Positions 34,192 to 42,540 of a stretch of 43,427 nt of DNA are shown here, piece after piece. Origin of the DNA: Bacteroidales bacterium. GTDB lineage: Bacteria; Bacteroidota; Bacteroidia; Bacteroidales; F082. Below the pieces are notes generated by a model. It worked only from the letters and a program-made list of their open reading frames with translations. It did no database searches and had not been told where the DNA came from. The position numbers and the translations under genes are program-made. Positions within the stretch are counted from its first letter, which is position 1, and every line of letters begins with the position of its first letter. The stretch covers positions 1-43,427 of the forward strand of contig JAUYGX010000099.1 of assembly GCA_030690365.1 (NCBI GenBank), read 5' to 3'.

Positions 34192-36006
34192 ATGGTAAAA
34201 AAAGCAGGACTCTTTGTCAACCTTACTTCCATAGTTTTATTGATGTTTGTTTTGCTGAACAGTGATGTGTTCACCAAAATGCGTACCATTTTTATTGACG
34301 GCGACGGGAGCGGGCATTATGCCTATTTGCCGGCCATTGCTTTGAATCGTTCGGTTGATTTTACCGCAGTTTATGAAGCCGAGAAAAGCCGGAAGGGAGC
34401 GGATTACGTTGGTCACAATTATCACAACGAACGCGGAGTGACCATCAACAAATTTACCTGTGGAACGGCCTTGCTCCAATCACCCTTCTTTGGCCTGGCC
34501 TATATCATTTCAGGTCTTTCAGGGTTGCCGCCCGATGGCTATCATGTGGTTTTTCAATATGCGGTGGGCCTTGCCGGGGTATTCTGGCTGGCCGTGGGGC
34601 TCTGGTTTTTAATACAATTGCTCAGGTTGTGGAGGATTGAAAAAAAAGTGGCCATCGGGTTTGCTTTGGCAGGAACGCTGGCAACCAACCTCTTTTTTTA
34701 CGGATTTGTAAATCCTTCCTTCTCGCATGTGTATTCCTTCGCAGCCATTACAGCATTCTATTATTATAGTTCAATATTTTTCAAAAAAAAGCAGACGGCT
34801 GATGTTTACCGTGCTGCTTTTTTGCTTGGATTGATTGTAATCATTCGTCCGGTGAATGTATTGTCGGTATTGGCAATTCCTTTTCTTGCAGGAGGATTTT
34901 CATCCTTACGGAGAAATCTTTTTCACCTGATCACCTGGCAGAGAGCAGGGTGGGGGGTGTTGATTTTTCTGCTTGCGTTAAGCCCGCAAATCCTGATCAA
35001 CTATCTGCAAACCGGACGATTAATGCTGGATGGGTATCAAAACGAAGGTTTTTATTTTCTGCAACCTCACCTGGCTGACTTTCTCATCAGTTATAAAAAG
35101 GGATGGTTTGTTTATACGCCCTTCATGCTGTTGATTTTACCGGCCCTGTACATGGTTTACAGGCGATCCGTCGGGCCATTTGCTGCTTTTTCATTTTTCC
35201 TGGTGGTTATTGTTTATGTCTTTTCAAGCTGGTGGAACTGGTTCTATGGCGACAGCTTTGGCATGCGCCCGATGGTGGAGTATTACGGACTTTTTATTCT
35301 GGTAATTGCCATGGGTTATCAGGGTTTAAAGGGTGTTCGTCTAAAACGGCTGGTCATTGTGTTTGTGGGATTCACCATCTTCCTGAATCTGTTTCAAAGC
35401 TATCAATATTCCACAGGCATCCTCCATCCTGATTCGATGAACCGGCAGTCCTATTGGTATGTTTTCCTGAAAAGCGCGCCAAAATATCGTGGAGCCGTTG
35501 CCGGAGGCGATGAATACTTTTATGGAAAATTAAATGAACCTCCCTTCTTAACTACGGTGAATACCATTGATCAATTGCCGGAAAACTGGGGGTTGAATGA
35601 AAAATCGGTGGTGTATTCCCCCGGTGCAAACAGCCTGGTGATAGAGCAAAACAAGGAGTTTATTTACAGCCCTTCCTACAGGTTTGCGATTTCTGACAAC
35701 TACACAAAAGACAGTTTGGTTTATGTAAGGTTCAGCATGAGTTATTGTGAAAAGGAAGTAAATTCAGCACTACATGCCTTACTGGTAATGGATATCACCG
35801 ATAAAGTTGGTGAGCATGTTTTTTATAAGGCTTTCAGGATGAAAAGGCTGCCTGATGAAGAAAAGGATGTCTGGAGGCAAACTTCGTTGGGAGTTAAGCT
35901 TCCACCGATATTACCCGGGTACAAAGAGGTTAAGTTCTATGTTTGGAACAAAGACCAGGGTAACTATTTGCTTGATAACCTTGGGTTTGAATTTTTTAGG
36001 TATTAG
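34192..36006 (+). CDS. Polytopic membrane protein, GT-C glycosyltransferase-like
   Basis: The 604-residue protein has about ten membrane helices in residues 8-400. A first periplasmic loop contains FIDGDGSGHYAYLPAI and a later loop WWNWFYGDSFGMRPMVEYYGLF; acidic residues in the first loop after helix 1 are the usual catalytic place in GT-C enzymes that use lipid-linked sugars. The last 200 residues are soluble and likely a periplasmic beta domain (LVIEQNKEFIYSPSYRFAIS ... FYVWNKDQGNYLLDNLGFEFF). No closer family can be named. Its divergence from the Wzy-like gene hints at a shared role in surface glycan work. Confidence 0.7.
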   Translation: MVKKAGLFVNLTSIVLLMFVLLNSDVFTKMRTIFIDGDGSGHYAYLPAIALNRSVDFTAVYEAEKSRKGADYVGHNYHNERGVTINKFTCGTALLQSPFFGLAYIISGLSGLPPDGYHVVFQYAVGLAGVFWLAVGLWFLIQLLRLWRIEKKVAIGFALAGTLATNLFFYGFVNPSFSHVYSFAAITAFYYYSSIFFKKKQTADVYRAAFLLGLIVIIRPVNVLSVLAIPFLAGGFSSLRRNLFHLITWQRAGWGVLIFLLALSPQILINYLQTGRLMLDGYQNEGFYFLQPHLADFLISYKKGWFVYTPFMLLILPALYMVYRRSVGPFAAFSFFLVVIVYVFSSWWNWFYGDSFGMRPMVEYYGLFILVIAMGYQGLKGVRLKRLVIVFVGFTIFLNLFQSYQYSTGILHPDSMNRQSYWYVFLKSAPKYRGAVAGGDEYFYGKLNEPPFLTTVNTIDQLPENWGLNEKSVVYSPGANSLVIEQNKEFIYSPSYRFAISDNYTKDSLVYVRFSMSYCEKEVNSALHALLVMDITDKVGEHVFYKAFRMKRLPDEEKDVWRQTSLGVKLPPILPGYKEVKFYVWNKDQGNYLLDNLGFEFFRY

Positions 36007-36479
36007 GTTGAATTGCATTTAATAAGAAATATGCTGGTTTATAACCCCTCCTCCCTCCCGATAGTTATACGGGACCTCCCCAAAGGTGAGGAGTGATAAA
36101 TCTTTCTAAATTAGATTTATATAAGTCATATATTAAAGTTATACGACCTAAAACACAACAATCTATCACCTTTCCCCTTTGGTGAATCCCGAACCATTTC
36201 GGGAGGGGATAGGGGTTAATCTAATATAAAAAAACATAAAAGTATACCATTAATCTAAGGTTCCGTTTTAGCACTTAATCAGTCTAATCTGACTTCACTC
36301 AACTAACACCCGCCCCACTTTTTGCGAAGATTTGAGAGATCGCCAGAAAATCAGGAGGGTAGAGAGAGTTAAATTAATGCTTCAAATGAATTTTTAAAAT
36401 CTTTTGCAGTTTTTTTATCGATGTGGTACAGAACCGGATACTCATTTTGACATATTACCATGAGTTGTCGTTAATTGTC
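36007..36479. other. Intergenic region between two convergent genes
   Basis: These 473 bp hold the inverted-repeat element described separately and about 260 bp of AT-rich sequence after it in which I see no gene, RNA or terminator. Confidence 0.5.
36042..36218. repeat. MITE-like inverted-repeat element (177 bp)
   Basis: The left arm starts TAACCCCTCCTCCCTCCCGA and the right arm ends in a near-complement GGGAGGGGATAGGGGTTA. The arms are each about 56 bp and match imperfectly over their length, including CCCCAAAGGTGA against CACCAAAGGGGA. Each arm also has its own small hairpin built from CCCGA and CGGG. The AT-rich middle of 65 bp carries no gene. No target duplication is obvious. The shape is that of a small non-autonomous element. 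Confidence 0.75.
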
Positions 36480-37622
36480 TTATTCATCAGGAAACTTTTC
36501 AGGTTTCCCAAATTTGGGGTTGGTCATAAAGTCATCATCCCGTAAGGTGCGTATAAAGCTTAATAAATCGGCTTTTTCCTGTAGTGTTAACCGCACGCCT
36601 CCATTGTTAACATGGTGCATCAACGGACTGATGGATGAAGAGCTGAGTACACCTGTAGAATAGAAATCGATTACTTCTTCAATCGTGGCAAAACGTCCAT
36701 CGTGCATGTAGGGCCCGGTTACTTCAATATTCCGGAGTGTGGTGGCCTTGTAGGCACCATGATCCATCGGATCACCTGTAATGGCAAACCGATCCCTGAT
36801 ATCATTAAAAACCGTGTCTTTGCCATTGTTGTAAAACAAGTGAGTGGTGAACAGCGGGTTGCCAAATCCTCCATGACAATGGAAACAATCGCCCCCGTCT
36901 TCAGTGGTAAACAGCATATAACCATTCAGTTCCGGTTGCGATAGCTGCACTTCTCCATGCATGTATTGGTCAAACTTTGAATTGGCGGAAATAAGAGTAC
37001 GTGCAAATTGAGCGATGGCTTTTCCAATATTTGTGAAGGTAATTGATTTGCTTCCAAAGGCTTTTTCAAACAATTCAGGATAACCGGGGATGTCCTGAAA
37101 CAAGTTTTTTATTCGCGTAGTATCGCCATTCACTTCATGTGGAGCCAGGGCAGCCATGCGCACAAAATCCTCAATATTCCTGGCATCCGGGTTGGGGTTT
37201 GTAGGATAAAGTAACCCATTCCATCCATAACCGGTGGTATTCCAAACCAGGTTGATCATGGGCAACATCGCGTGGGGGGTAGGGATGCCGGTAATTCCAT
37301 GAGGAAATCCTCCCGGAAAACCTGGATGGTCCACCCCGGCTTCAAACGAACGCTCCTGTCGGTGGCAGGTGGCACAACTCATCAACGAATCAGGATGGGT
37401 ACGGCCCGAGAACCGCCCGTCATAAAATAAATAACGGCCCAATTCAATCCCTTCAACAGTCATTGGGTTGTTATCGGGAATATTTAATTTGGTTGGAAAA
37501 CCAAATGGAATTTCTATCTCATAAGGAGTAGGTTCATAGGGTGTTATGGTTGATTTGTTGGTACATCCGGAAAACCAGGATACCAGAATCAGAACCACCG
37601 TATTGACAATTTTGTTTTTCAT
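36480..37622 (-). CDS. Di-haem cytochrome c peroxidase of the MauG/MbnH type (lipoprotein)
   Basis: The 380-residue product has a lipoprotein signal with lipobox Cys20 and two haem-binding motifs, CATCH (83-87) and CFHCH (246-250), in the normal spacing of bacterial di-haem peroxidases. Near the C-terminus, GPYMHDGRFATIEEVIDFYSTG has Tyr321 where classical CcpA enzymes have a Met ligand; MauG and MbnH use a Tyr there (recalled from the family). MbnH oxidises a Trp of its partner MbnP to kynurenine to build a copper site. Here the gene overlaps an mbnP-like gene by ATGA, so it is best seen as MbnH-like, acting outside the inner membrane. Haem attachment needs a cytochrome c maturation system, one of which starts at 42541. 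Confidence 0.85.
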   Translation of the reverse strand: MKNKIVNTVVLILVSWFSGCTNKSTITPYEPTPYEIEIPFGFPTKLNIPDNNPMTVEGIELGRYLFYDGRFSGRTHPDSLMSCATCHRQERSFEAGVDHPGFPGGFPHGITGIPTPHAMLPMINLVWNTTGYGWNGLLYPTNPNPDARNIEDFVRMAALAPHEVNGDTTRIKNLFQDIPGYPELFEKAFGSKSITFTNIGKAIAQFARTLISANSKFDQYMHGEVQLSQPELNGYMLFTTEDGGDCFHCHGGFGNPLFTTHLFYNNGKDTVFNDIRDRFAITGDPMDHGAYKATTLRNIEVTGPYMHDGRFATIEEVIDFYSTGVLSSSSISPLMHHVNNGGVRLTLQEKADLLSFIRTLRDDDFMTNPKFGKPEKFPDE

Positions 37623-38443
37623 TTATAAGTCATCGTGTTAGCTGAAAACACATCCCAACCGTTTTCAACGATCAACGCCAGCGCTTCCTGGTTTTGCATG
37701 ATATGGCCGCCCCATATATCGTGGTCATAGGTGTTTGGCGAGTGAAACCAGTTTTCGACATTCATAATCACTTCTACCGATTTAGTTTCCCCGGCCTTTA
37801 CAACGAAAGCTGAAGCAGGCAAGTGTACCGTAAAGTAATTTTGAACATAGGATGTGATAGAATCCGGGTAAGTAAAATAGTCTTGTCCGATACCCAGGTG
37901 AAAGTTAAACGGGGCTTCCTGGTTGAGTTCATTGAGCCACTTGCCGTTGAGTTTCAGGTAGTGATAGCCGCCACCCAGATTTTCGGGCCAGAACATAAAC
38001 GATTCGGGCGGATTGACAAACATCAGGGAATGATTCTTTTCTTCAGAAATACCAAAAGTAAAACTGATGCTGTCGTAAGTTCCTTGGGGGATTTCGTCTT
38101 TAAAAATGTAGTTCTGTGTTTCAGGCAGATCGGTATCCACGTAATGGATGTCCTCCCATTGATCAAGCAACAATGAAGTCCCGTTTGAATGGTAAAGCGT
38201 TACATCCGAAATAAAATACTGAATTTCATTTACAAGATATTGATTCCCGGCTGCGTTCATATATCGCATGTCATCAAACACAATGGGCTCGCTGTCAATC
38301 TTATGACTGAAGTGAAGGGTGAGTTTTCCGGTGTTTGGTTCAGGGTTGTCGGTTTTGGAATCACAACCTGAAAAAGAAAGAATGCACCATGTAAATGCAA
38401 TGAAAAAAAGAAGTTGAATACGTTGTCGAAATAATTTGTCCAT
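37619..38443 (-). CDS. MbnP-like copper-binding lipoprotein
   Basis: The 274-residue product has a lipobox at Cys27 and the MbnP-family pattern: LTLHFSHKIDSEPIVFDDMRYMNAAGNQYLVNEIQYFISDVTL, YDSISFTFGI, FMFWPENLGGGYHYLKLNGKW (W152, W169), FNFHLG, and a C-terminal MNVENWFHSP with W232 and W244. In methanotroph MbnP a Trp-derived kynurenine and a histidine help bind Cu(I); several conserved Trp, His and Met residues are candidates here. It is located between a TonB copper receptor and an MbnH-like enzyme, which supports a copper role. Cell place: periplasm or outer-membrane anchored. Confidence 0.85.
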   Translation of the reverse strand: MDKLFRQRIQLLFFIAFTWCILSFSGCDSKTDNPEPNTGKLTLHFSHKIDSEPIVFDDMRYMNAAGNQYLVNEIQYFISDVTLYHSNGTSLLLDQWEDIHYVDTDLPETQNYIFKDEIPQGTYDSISFTFGISEEKNHSLMFVNPPESFMFWPENLGGGYHYLKLNGKWLNELNQEAPFNFHLGIGQDYFTYPDSITSYVQNYFTVHLPASAFVVKAGETKSVEVIMNVENWFHSPNTYDHDIWGGHIMQNQEALALIVENGWDVFSANTMTYK

Positions 38444-38456
38444 TTTAGTTCATCTG

Positions 38457-38825
38457 TTAATTATAAGGAACCACGCCACTAACGGTCAGGTATTTAATAG
38501 TGTCAGCCTGGCTGTTCCCCTGCTTATATACTTTTCCATCCACCAGTATCTGTATCAGCAGCGACGATTGAATATCCTTATAGTTACCTGATATATAAAC
38601 TATTTCGCCCTGGTCGGCCATAAATTCAAATTTCCATTTGTCGGATGCGCTTTCCGGGTTTACCTTTAAGTTCACCATTTCCTGTTGATCGTTCCTGTAT
38701 TGAAGTTGATATTCTGAAATGGCACCAGAAGTGATATACGTAACTTTTTTTTGATTCGTGTCGTTGCATGCGCCTAAAAAAAGCAAAACCAATGCCAGAA
38801 TGACGATTTTATCGTGTGATCTCAT
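38457..38825 (-). CDS. Small lipoprotein, MmpS-like fold
   Basis: The 122-residue product has a lipoprotein signal (VILALVLLFLGAC, Cys20). The remainder reads as one small beta-sandwich: VTYITSGAISEYQLQYRND, GEIVYISGNYKD, LLIQILVDGKVYKQGNS, LTVSGVVPY, a pattern much like MmpS accessory proteins. It has no Cys, and only one Met and no His cluster in the mature part, so it is not an obvious copper carrier. It sits 10 bp after the TonB receptor and 13 bp before the mbnP-like gene, clearly in the operon. Its job is unknown. Confidence 0.72.
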   Translation of the reverse strand: MRSHDKIVILALVLLFLGACNDTNQKKVTYITSGAISEYQLQYRNDQQEMVNLKVNPESASDKWKFEFMADQGEIVYISGNYKDIQSSLLIQILVDGKVYKQGNSQADTIKYLTVSGVVPYN

Positions 38826-38835
38826 TATTTTTCAG

Positions 38836-41172
38836 TTAAAGATTTATAATCAGGTTCAAATAACAAATGCGGCCGGGTTCCATGTAGGGAGACAAAGACC
38901 CGACAACCCGCCTGTTTAAGTGTTCATAGTAATTGGTATTGAAGAGGTTGGAGACTCCACCGTAAAGGGTCACCTGATCGCTGTAATGGTAAGTAACCAC
39001 CAACTCCAGGGTGGTAAAAGCAGGAGAGGTTTTTTCGTAATATGCCTTGCTCACCTGATTTTGGGCAGCCACCATCCTCAGTTTTGCACCCGGTGACAAC
39101 TGATTTTTTAACAAATGAACATAAAAAGCCAAGTTTGCCTCCAAAGGAGGTATCTCGGGCAGCGGATCGTTGTTAATGGTTTCCTCACCTGTTACCTGGC
39201 CGCTTTCGATCAAATACCGGGTGGCTTTTGGATTTATCCCGGTCGTATAGGCAGCTGAAAATGCAGCATCCCAAAATTTCTGTGCAGGTGTAACATAATT
39301 GATTTCAAATCCCGTCAGATAAGCCTGATCGATGTTGATGAACCGTTTTACTCCTAAAACGCCCTTGGTTTGTGGTTTTACCTCCGAGGTTGGTACCATG
39401 ACTGCTGAAATATAGTCGGTTACAAAGCTGAAAAAAATACCCGTTGTGAGGTTCCCCAGTCGGGAATTGGTGTAGGTCCAGTTCAAATCCAGTTCATGAT
39501 TGGCTTCCGGTTTAAGTTGAGGGTTTCCAAGATAGTCGTAGTTGTCGTAACCTACAGGTAAAAGGGTGATAAACCTTTCGGTGATATCCGGACTTCTAAC
39601 TCCTTTTCCAACAGAAACAGCCAGATTTTGATGGTCGTTTATATGCCAGGTAGCACCGGCACTCAGGCTGAGGTTGGTATAATTGCTTTTGGTGTTGGCA
39701 TCCATAAAAATGGTGTCACCTTTCATGCTATACCTTGTCATGGGATCAGAGTTGCCCTGATTGATGTCCAACCGTGCAGAAGCGATCCAATCAAACCGGC
39801 TGGTTTTATACTGATATTCTGCAAAAATTCCCAGGTTGTTCACCAGCGAGTTGTTCCAAAGGTTTTCAAAAAGTACAGGCATATTGGGCTGCATGATCAT
39901 GGTTTTAGAACGCGTACCATCTTTTGAAATCCTTTCGAATCCTGATCCGGCTTCTAAAACGCCTTTTCCCAGATCGAAATTAATTGCGAACCGCCCACCT
40001 GTGTTAATGGCATGAATGTTGGAAATCGCTACAACGGTATCAGAAAAGGGGCGGCTTTTATTGTCCATCTCGTGGTTTACATCTGAATTGTAGATATGTG
40101 CCCGGATAAAATGGACCACCTCTCCAAAACCCGTCCCCAGATAGCTAAAATCGTAAATCTCCGTATTGTCGTTTCGTTCGTCCATTGGCAGGGTAGGGAA
40201 GTCGATATTTTTACCCCATGACCGGTCGTATCCCACATAGAATTTTTGCCCGGCCACCGGTTGAATGCCCAATTGCCCTTTCAGGCTATAATTATTGGAT
40301 GAACCCTGCATGGTTTCTCCGTTTCCGGATGAATAATCCCCATATTTATTCCAGTTGGTGGATAAGGAATAAGCCAGTAATTTGTTGCCTCCGGCGACGT
40401 TCAACCTGGATTTGTAGCCCTGATAATTAGTTTGACCGCCCACCATCATGTTCAGGTGGGTTTCATAACTCTCATTAAACGACAGTTCGTTGGTAACCAA
40501 TCGGATCAGGCCGCCAAAATTTGGTCCATATTTCAAAGCATAGGGGCCTTTATAGATGGTTATCTTTTGCAGATCGCTGATATCGACATGCGCCGTAGCC
40601 GGATCCATCCGATTTGGGCAACCTCCTTCAATTTTGGTTCCTCCGTTAATCTGCACATTGAGTTGGCTATACTTAAATCCCCTGATGACCGGATCTATTC
40701 CCATGGCTCCTTTTCTAATGCCACCCATGTTAGGCTCTGTTCTTAAATAACTCCCAATGTCCTGAAAGGGAGTTTTTTCGAGATCAATCCTGGTAATCTC
40801 TGTTTTTAAAAGGGTTGAATTTTGATTGGCATCACCGAATACTTCCACTTCCGTTAATTTTGACACCTTTTCATGGAGAAATACTTCCAGCGGTTCATTG
40901 GGTATTTTATTGATATTCAGCGTATCCGTTTCGTATCCCAAATGCCTCAAAATTAAAACGGTTACTGAATTTTCCTTTACAGGAATCGAAAAAAGACCCT
41001 TGTGATCGGTAAGTGTTGATGCATCATTTTGTACATTCATGATTTCAACATGGGCTATGGGTTGATTATTCCCGCTGCTCCTGACTACTCCTGAAAGGTA
41101 GGTCGTTTGAGCACAAGCAAGATCGGAGATCAGCAAAAAGATCAGGATAGGTAAGTAAAGAAGAGAATGCAT
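38836..41172 (-). CDS. TonB-dependent copper receptor (OprC/NosA-like)
   Basis: From the ATG at 41172 the product is 778 residues with signal peptide ending DLACAQ, a carboxypeptidase-like regulatory domain (about 25-105), a TonB plug (about 110-235) and a 22-strand barrel ending in LNLIINL. The plug carries GGCPNRMDPATAHVD with C185 and M189 (CxxxM), and an outer loop carries H367-E-M369 (HxM). OprC of Pseudomonas aeruginosa binds copper through CxxxM and HxM (C143, M147, H323, M325 as I recall), with near-equal spacing (180 versus 182). This strongly suggests copper import across the outer membrane. The open frame to a TTG at 41253 lies upstream of the likely promoter. It is the first gene of the four-gene operon. 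Confidence 0.9.
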   Translation of the reverse strand: MHSLLYLPILIFLLISDLACAQTTYLSGVVRSSGNNQPIAHVEIMNVQNDASTLTDHKGLFSIPVKENSVTVLILRHLGYETDTLNINKIPNEPLEVFLHEKVSKLTEVEVFGDANQNSTLLKTEITRIDLEKTPFQDIGSYLRTEPNMGGIRKGAMGIDPVIRGFKYSQLNVQINGGTKIEGGCPNRMDPATAHVDISDLQKITIYKGPYALKYGPNFGGLIRLVTNELSFNESYETHLNMMVGGQTNYQGYKSRLNVAGGNKLLAYSLSTNWNKYGDYSSGNGETMQGSSNNYSLKGQLGIQPVAGQKFYVGYDRSWGKNIDFPTLPMDERNDNTEIYDFSYLGTGFGEVVHFIRAHIYNSDVNHEMDNKSRPFSDTVVAISNIHAINTGGRFAINFDLGKGVLEAGSGFERISKDGTRSKTMIMQPNMPVLFENLWNNSLVNNLGIFAEYQYKTSRFDWIASARLDINQGNSDPMTRYSMKGDTIFMDANTKSNYTNLSLSAGATWHINDHQNLAVSVGKGVRSPDITERFITLLPVGYDNYDYLGNPQLKPEANHELDLNWTYTNSRLGNLTTGIFFSFVTDYISAVMVPTSEVKPQTKGVLGVKRFINIDQAYLTGFEINYVTPAQKFWDAAFSAAYTTGINPKATRYLIESGQVTGEETINNDPLPEIPPLEANLAFYVHLLKNQLSPGAKLRMVAAQNQVSKAYYEKTSPAFTTLELVVTYHYSDQVTLYGGVSNLFNTNYYEHLNRRVVGSLSPYMEPGRICYLNLIINL

Positions 41173-41189
41173 TGTATGATATTTTTCAT

Positions 41190-41212
41190 CAAAAGTAGTT
41201 ATTTGTATACAA
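41190..41212 (-). promoter_or_regulatory. Candidate promoter and operator of the copper operon
   Basis: Minus strand TACTTTTG at 41197-41190 matches TAnnTTTG and gives a leader of about 12 nt to the ATG at 41172. A perfect 10-bp palindrome TTGTATACAA (41203-41212) lies 5 bp upstream, inside the promoter spacer, where a repressor could sit. Confidence 0.45.
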
Positions 41213-41387
41213 GGGGGGTTAAAAAAAATCAGGATAAATCTCAATTTTTTCAAAACCGTTCACTTGATATCTATGATATTAATCAGTTTAAATTACGAAT
41301 TGACCTTCAAACGGGTTGAGTACCATATTATTTGTAAGTTTTAAGAATTAATTAAGTTTGACCTAGAGGCTTAGCAGTGGAATTTCT

Positions 41388-41395
41388 TAATTTTG
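41388..41395 (+). promoter_or_regulatory. Candidate -7 element for the DUF2027 gene
   Basis: TAATTTTG matches TAnnTTTG 19 bp ahead of the ATG at 41415. The nearest TTTG upstream is 27 bp away. Confidence 0.45.
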
Positions 41396-41414
41396 CTTAC
41401 TAAATAAATAGAGA

Positions 41415-42485
41415 ATGCGGTTTAAAGTAGGTGACAAAATAAAGTTTTTGGATGAAGTAGGGGGAGGAACCGTAATTTCGATTGTAGATCACCGGATGGT
41501 GAAGGTAGAAACAGACGATGGATTTGAAATGCCTGTGATGACCAGCAACCTGATACTTGATTTCAGGTCAGGGCAACATGATGCGGACACCATGCCAAAG
41601 TCAACCCAGGCATTATCATTGAATTCGGATACCGTTGTACCTGAAAAACCTGCCATTACAGAGATTAATCCATGGGGAAAAGTAAAGGATGCACCTGGTG
41701 TTTATCTAGCCTATGAACCTCATGAGCAACAATGGTTGCTCACGGGTGATCTGGACGTGATACTGCTTAACAACACGGAATATGATTTGCTTTTCAGCCT
41801 TTTTTTAACACAGGATGGAGCGATGAAGGGAGTTGATTTTAGTTCAATTCCTGCGCATTCAAAAATGGTTCTTGAAAGCATCAGTCACGACGAAGTTGAA
41901 AATTGGAATTCAGGAGCCATCCAATTGCTATTTCACGCCGATGAACCCAGGAAAATATTCATGCCGGCACACATCGATATTGATGTAAAGGCCGGTAGGT
42001 TTTTTAAGGAAGGCAGTTATGTTCAAAGCAGCATGCTTCGCGGTAAGTCGCTGATGGTGAACTTGATTTCATTGCAGGCGCTTACGGTGGCCTCCGATCA
42101 GGAAGCTGTACGTAAATACAACAGCGAAGTTGCAGCTCAGCAGTCGGCTGTAAAAAAGGAAAAAACCTTTATCAGTAAATATCAAACCGCTATTGGCGAA
42201 GCCATACTTGATTTGCACATCGGCGAACTGGTGGACAATATTGCCGGGATGACCAGCCATGATATGTTTACCCTGCAACTAGAAACCTTTCACAAGGCAT
42301 TGAAAAGTGCCATGGAAAATGATTTCGACAAGGTGACATTTATTCATGGTGTTGGTAACGGAGTGCTCAAAAATGCCATTATCAAAGCACTTGAGAACTA
42401 CGAAGGATTAGAAAATAAAATGGCCTCCATCAGCATGTTTGGTGTAGGCGCCATAGATATAACCATTAAAAGCAAAACCAATTGA
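41415..42485 (+). CDS. DUF2027 protein with C-terminal Smr domain
   Basis: The 356-residue protein begins with an SH3-like strand set MRFKVGDKIKFLDEVGGGTVISI, followed by the DUF2027 beta domain (about 90-220), a helical linker, and an Smr domain (about 275-352) with LDLHIGELVDN and the HGVGNGVLKNAI motif (DLH and HGxGxG). Smr domains nick DNA or cut RNA at collided ribosomes; what this Bacteroidota form does is not settled to my knowledge. It is cytoplasmic, with its own promoter, and divergent from the copper operon. Confidence 0.9.
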   Translation: MRFKVGDKIKFLDEVGGGTVISIVDHRMVKVETDDGFEMPVMTSNLILDFRSGQHDADTMPKSTQALSLNSDTVVPEKPAITEINPWGKVKDAPGVYLAYEPHEQQWLLTGDLDVILLNNTEYDLLFSLFLTQDGAMKGVDFSSIPAHSKMVLESISHDEVENWNSGAIQLLFHADEPRKIFMPAHIDIDVKAGRFFKEGSYVQSSMLRGKSLMVNLISLQALTVASDQEAVRKYNSEVAAQQSAVKKEKTFISKYQTAIGEAILDLHIGELVDNIAGMTSHDMFTLQLETFHKALKSAMENDFDKVTFIHGVGNGVLKNAIIKALENYEGLENKMASISMFGVGAIDITIKSKTN

Positions 42486-42540
42486 TAGATTATGCTGCGG
42501 AACAGACTCGCTGATTCTTGCAGAGCTTGTTATCGTTAAA

